DNA of 64,000 bases from contig NZ_FYAM01000006.1 of NCBI RefSeq assembly GCF_900185645.1, positions 186,001 through 250,000 of the forward strand. The letters are read 5' to 3'. The notes beneath the pieces are model-generated. The model did not search any database. It was not told where the DNA came from and saw nothing but the letters and a program-made list of their open reading frames with translations. The DNA comes from Clostridium sp. BSD9I1 (GTDB taxonomy: Bacteria; Bacillota; Clostridia; Clostridiales; Clostridiaceae). Made by a program: the position numbers and the translations under genes. Shown here piece after piece: positions 63,630 to 64,000 of the stretch (position 1 is the first letter of the stretch; each line of letters begins with the position of its first letter).

Positions 63630-64000
63630 TTAGGTAAGTTCTTGTACAGGGGAAGCTTTATCAGATTCTTGGGGGGGTAAAGAACTTTCTTTTTTCTTAG
63701 AATTCAGCCGTTTTAATTCCACCCAAAGCCATATTCCAGTTATAACTGAAGACAGTAAATCAGATAGTGGAGCAGCGTATAGTACTCCATTTAGCCCAAA
63801 AGTTTTAGGTAAAATCATTACAGCTGGTATAAGAATAATCAATTGTCTCATTAAAGTAAGGAATGTAGATGCTTTTGCCTTACCAACTGCTTGGAAATAG
63901 CTAGCACCAACTACTTGAAATCCAACTACAGGTAAGCAAAAAAACCATATTTTGAGAGCATTAGTTCCAAAGAAAATTAATTCCTTATCGCTATTAAACA
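63630..64000 (-). CDS. MATE-family efflux transporter, C-terminal part
   Basis: The frame is open to the window edge; the 5' end lies beyond 64000. About 123 C-terminal residues are visible. They include LIFFGTNALKIWFFCLPVVGFQVV-like helices, ASYFQAVGKAKASTFLTLMRQ, which is typical of MepA/NorM-type multidrug exporters, then ILPKTFGLNGVLYAAPLSD and a charged cytoplasmic tail. The Met at 63851 is internal. Substrates are unknown. It is convergent with the cobalamin operon and not functionally linked to it. Confidence 0.85.
   Translation of the reverse strand, partial: FNSDKELIFFGTNALKIWFFCLPVVGFQVVGASYFQAVGKAKASTFLTLMRQLIILIPAVMILPKTFGLNGVLYAAPLSDLLSSVITGIWLWVELKRLNSKKKESSLPPQESDKASPVQELT

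Overview
The window is AT-rich, Gram-positive-type DNA. It has strong AGGAGG-type ribosome binding sites, frequent TTG and GTG starts, a PolC-type replicase, AddA, a T-box leader and a cobalamin riboswitch. It also carries the oxygen-independent (cobalt-early) corrin pathway with CbiK, CbiD and CbiG. Together these point to an anaerobic firmicute of the Clostridium type; the species cannot be named from the sequence. No rRNA, tRNA, CRISPR array, transposase or phage gene was seen.

Layout. Positions 1-5.3 kb hold the end of a charged coiled-coil protein, a geranylgeranyl-reductase-like flavoprotein, a 47-residue Asn-rich protein, and D-Ala-D-Ala ligase with a MocR-type regulator. Positions 4.8-8.9 kb are a sulfur block: a CymR-like Rrf2 regulator, cysteine synthase, cysteine desulfurase and the tRNA 2-thiouridylase MnmA. 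Positions 8.9-11.3 kb hold a small ACT-like regulator and a T-box-controlled M20 amidohydrolase. Positions 11.3-30 kb carry polC, addA, ldh, a patatin-like lipase, pepT, an orphan histidine kinase, sbcD and sbcC. Between the kinase and sbcD lie two very small genes, one encoding a 34-residue peptide that is about 40% Trp plus Cys. Positions 30-32.2 kb hold a CmpB-like membrane protein and a histidine kinase broken by a one-base frameshift.

Positions 32.4-34.4 kb carry cobC, cobU and cobS for nucleotide-loop assembly. Positions 34.5-40.7 kb match the core of the flavin-based extracellular electron transfer system known from Listeria. A polyprenyl diphosphate synthase and an NDH-2 fused to a DoxX-like membrane domain are transcribed leftward. 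A lipoprotein with two FMN-binding domains, an exported ApbE-type flavin transferase and a UbiA-type prenyltransferase are transcribed rightward. The genes probably pass electrons from NADH through a (demethyl)menaquinone to covalently bound FMN outside the membrane. EetA, EetB and a riboflavin transporter are not present here.

From 40.7 to 63.5 kb a promoter and cobalamin riboswitch precede 23 same-strand genes: cbiP, cbiB, cobD, cbiM, cbiN, cbiQ, hemA, a precorrin-2 dehydrogenase, hemC, cobA-hemD, hemB, hemL, cbiA, cbiC, cbiD, cbiET, cbiL, cbiF, cbiG, cbiH, cbiJ, a CblT-like transporter, a CblS-like kinase and cbiK. This is a route from glutamyl-tRNA to adenosylcobinamide phosphate. The lower ligand appears to come from imported alpha-ribazole (CblT/CblS), because no cobT is present. 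CbiO and a corrinoid adenosyltransferase are also absent. The window ends in a MATE-family exporter on the minus strand.

A family of short intergenic elements, with GTAACCAGT-like arms and a central hairpin whose stem varies in a paired way, recurs between genes.
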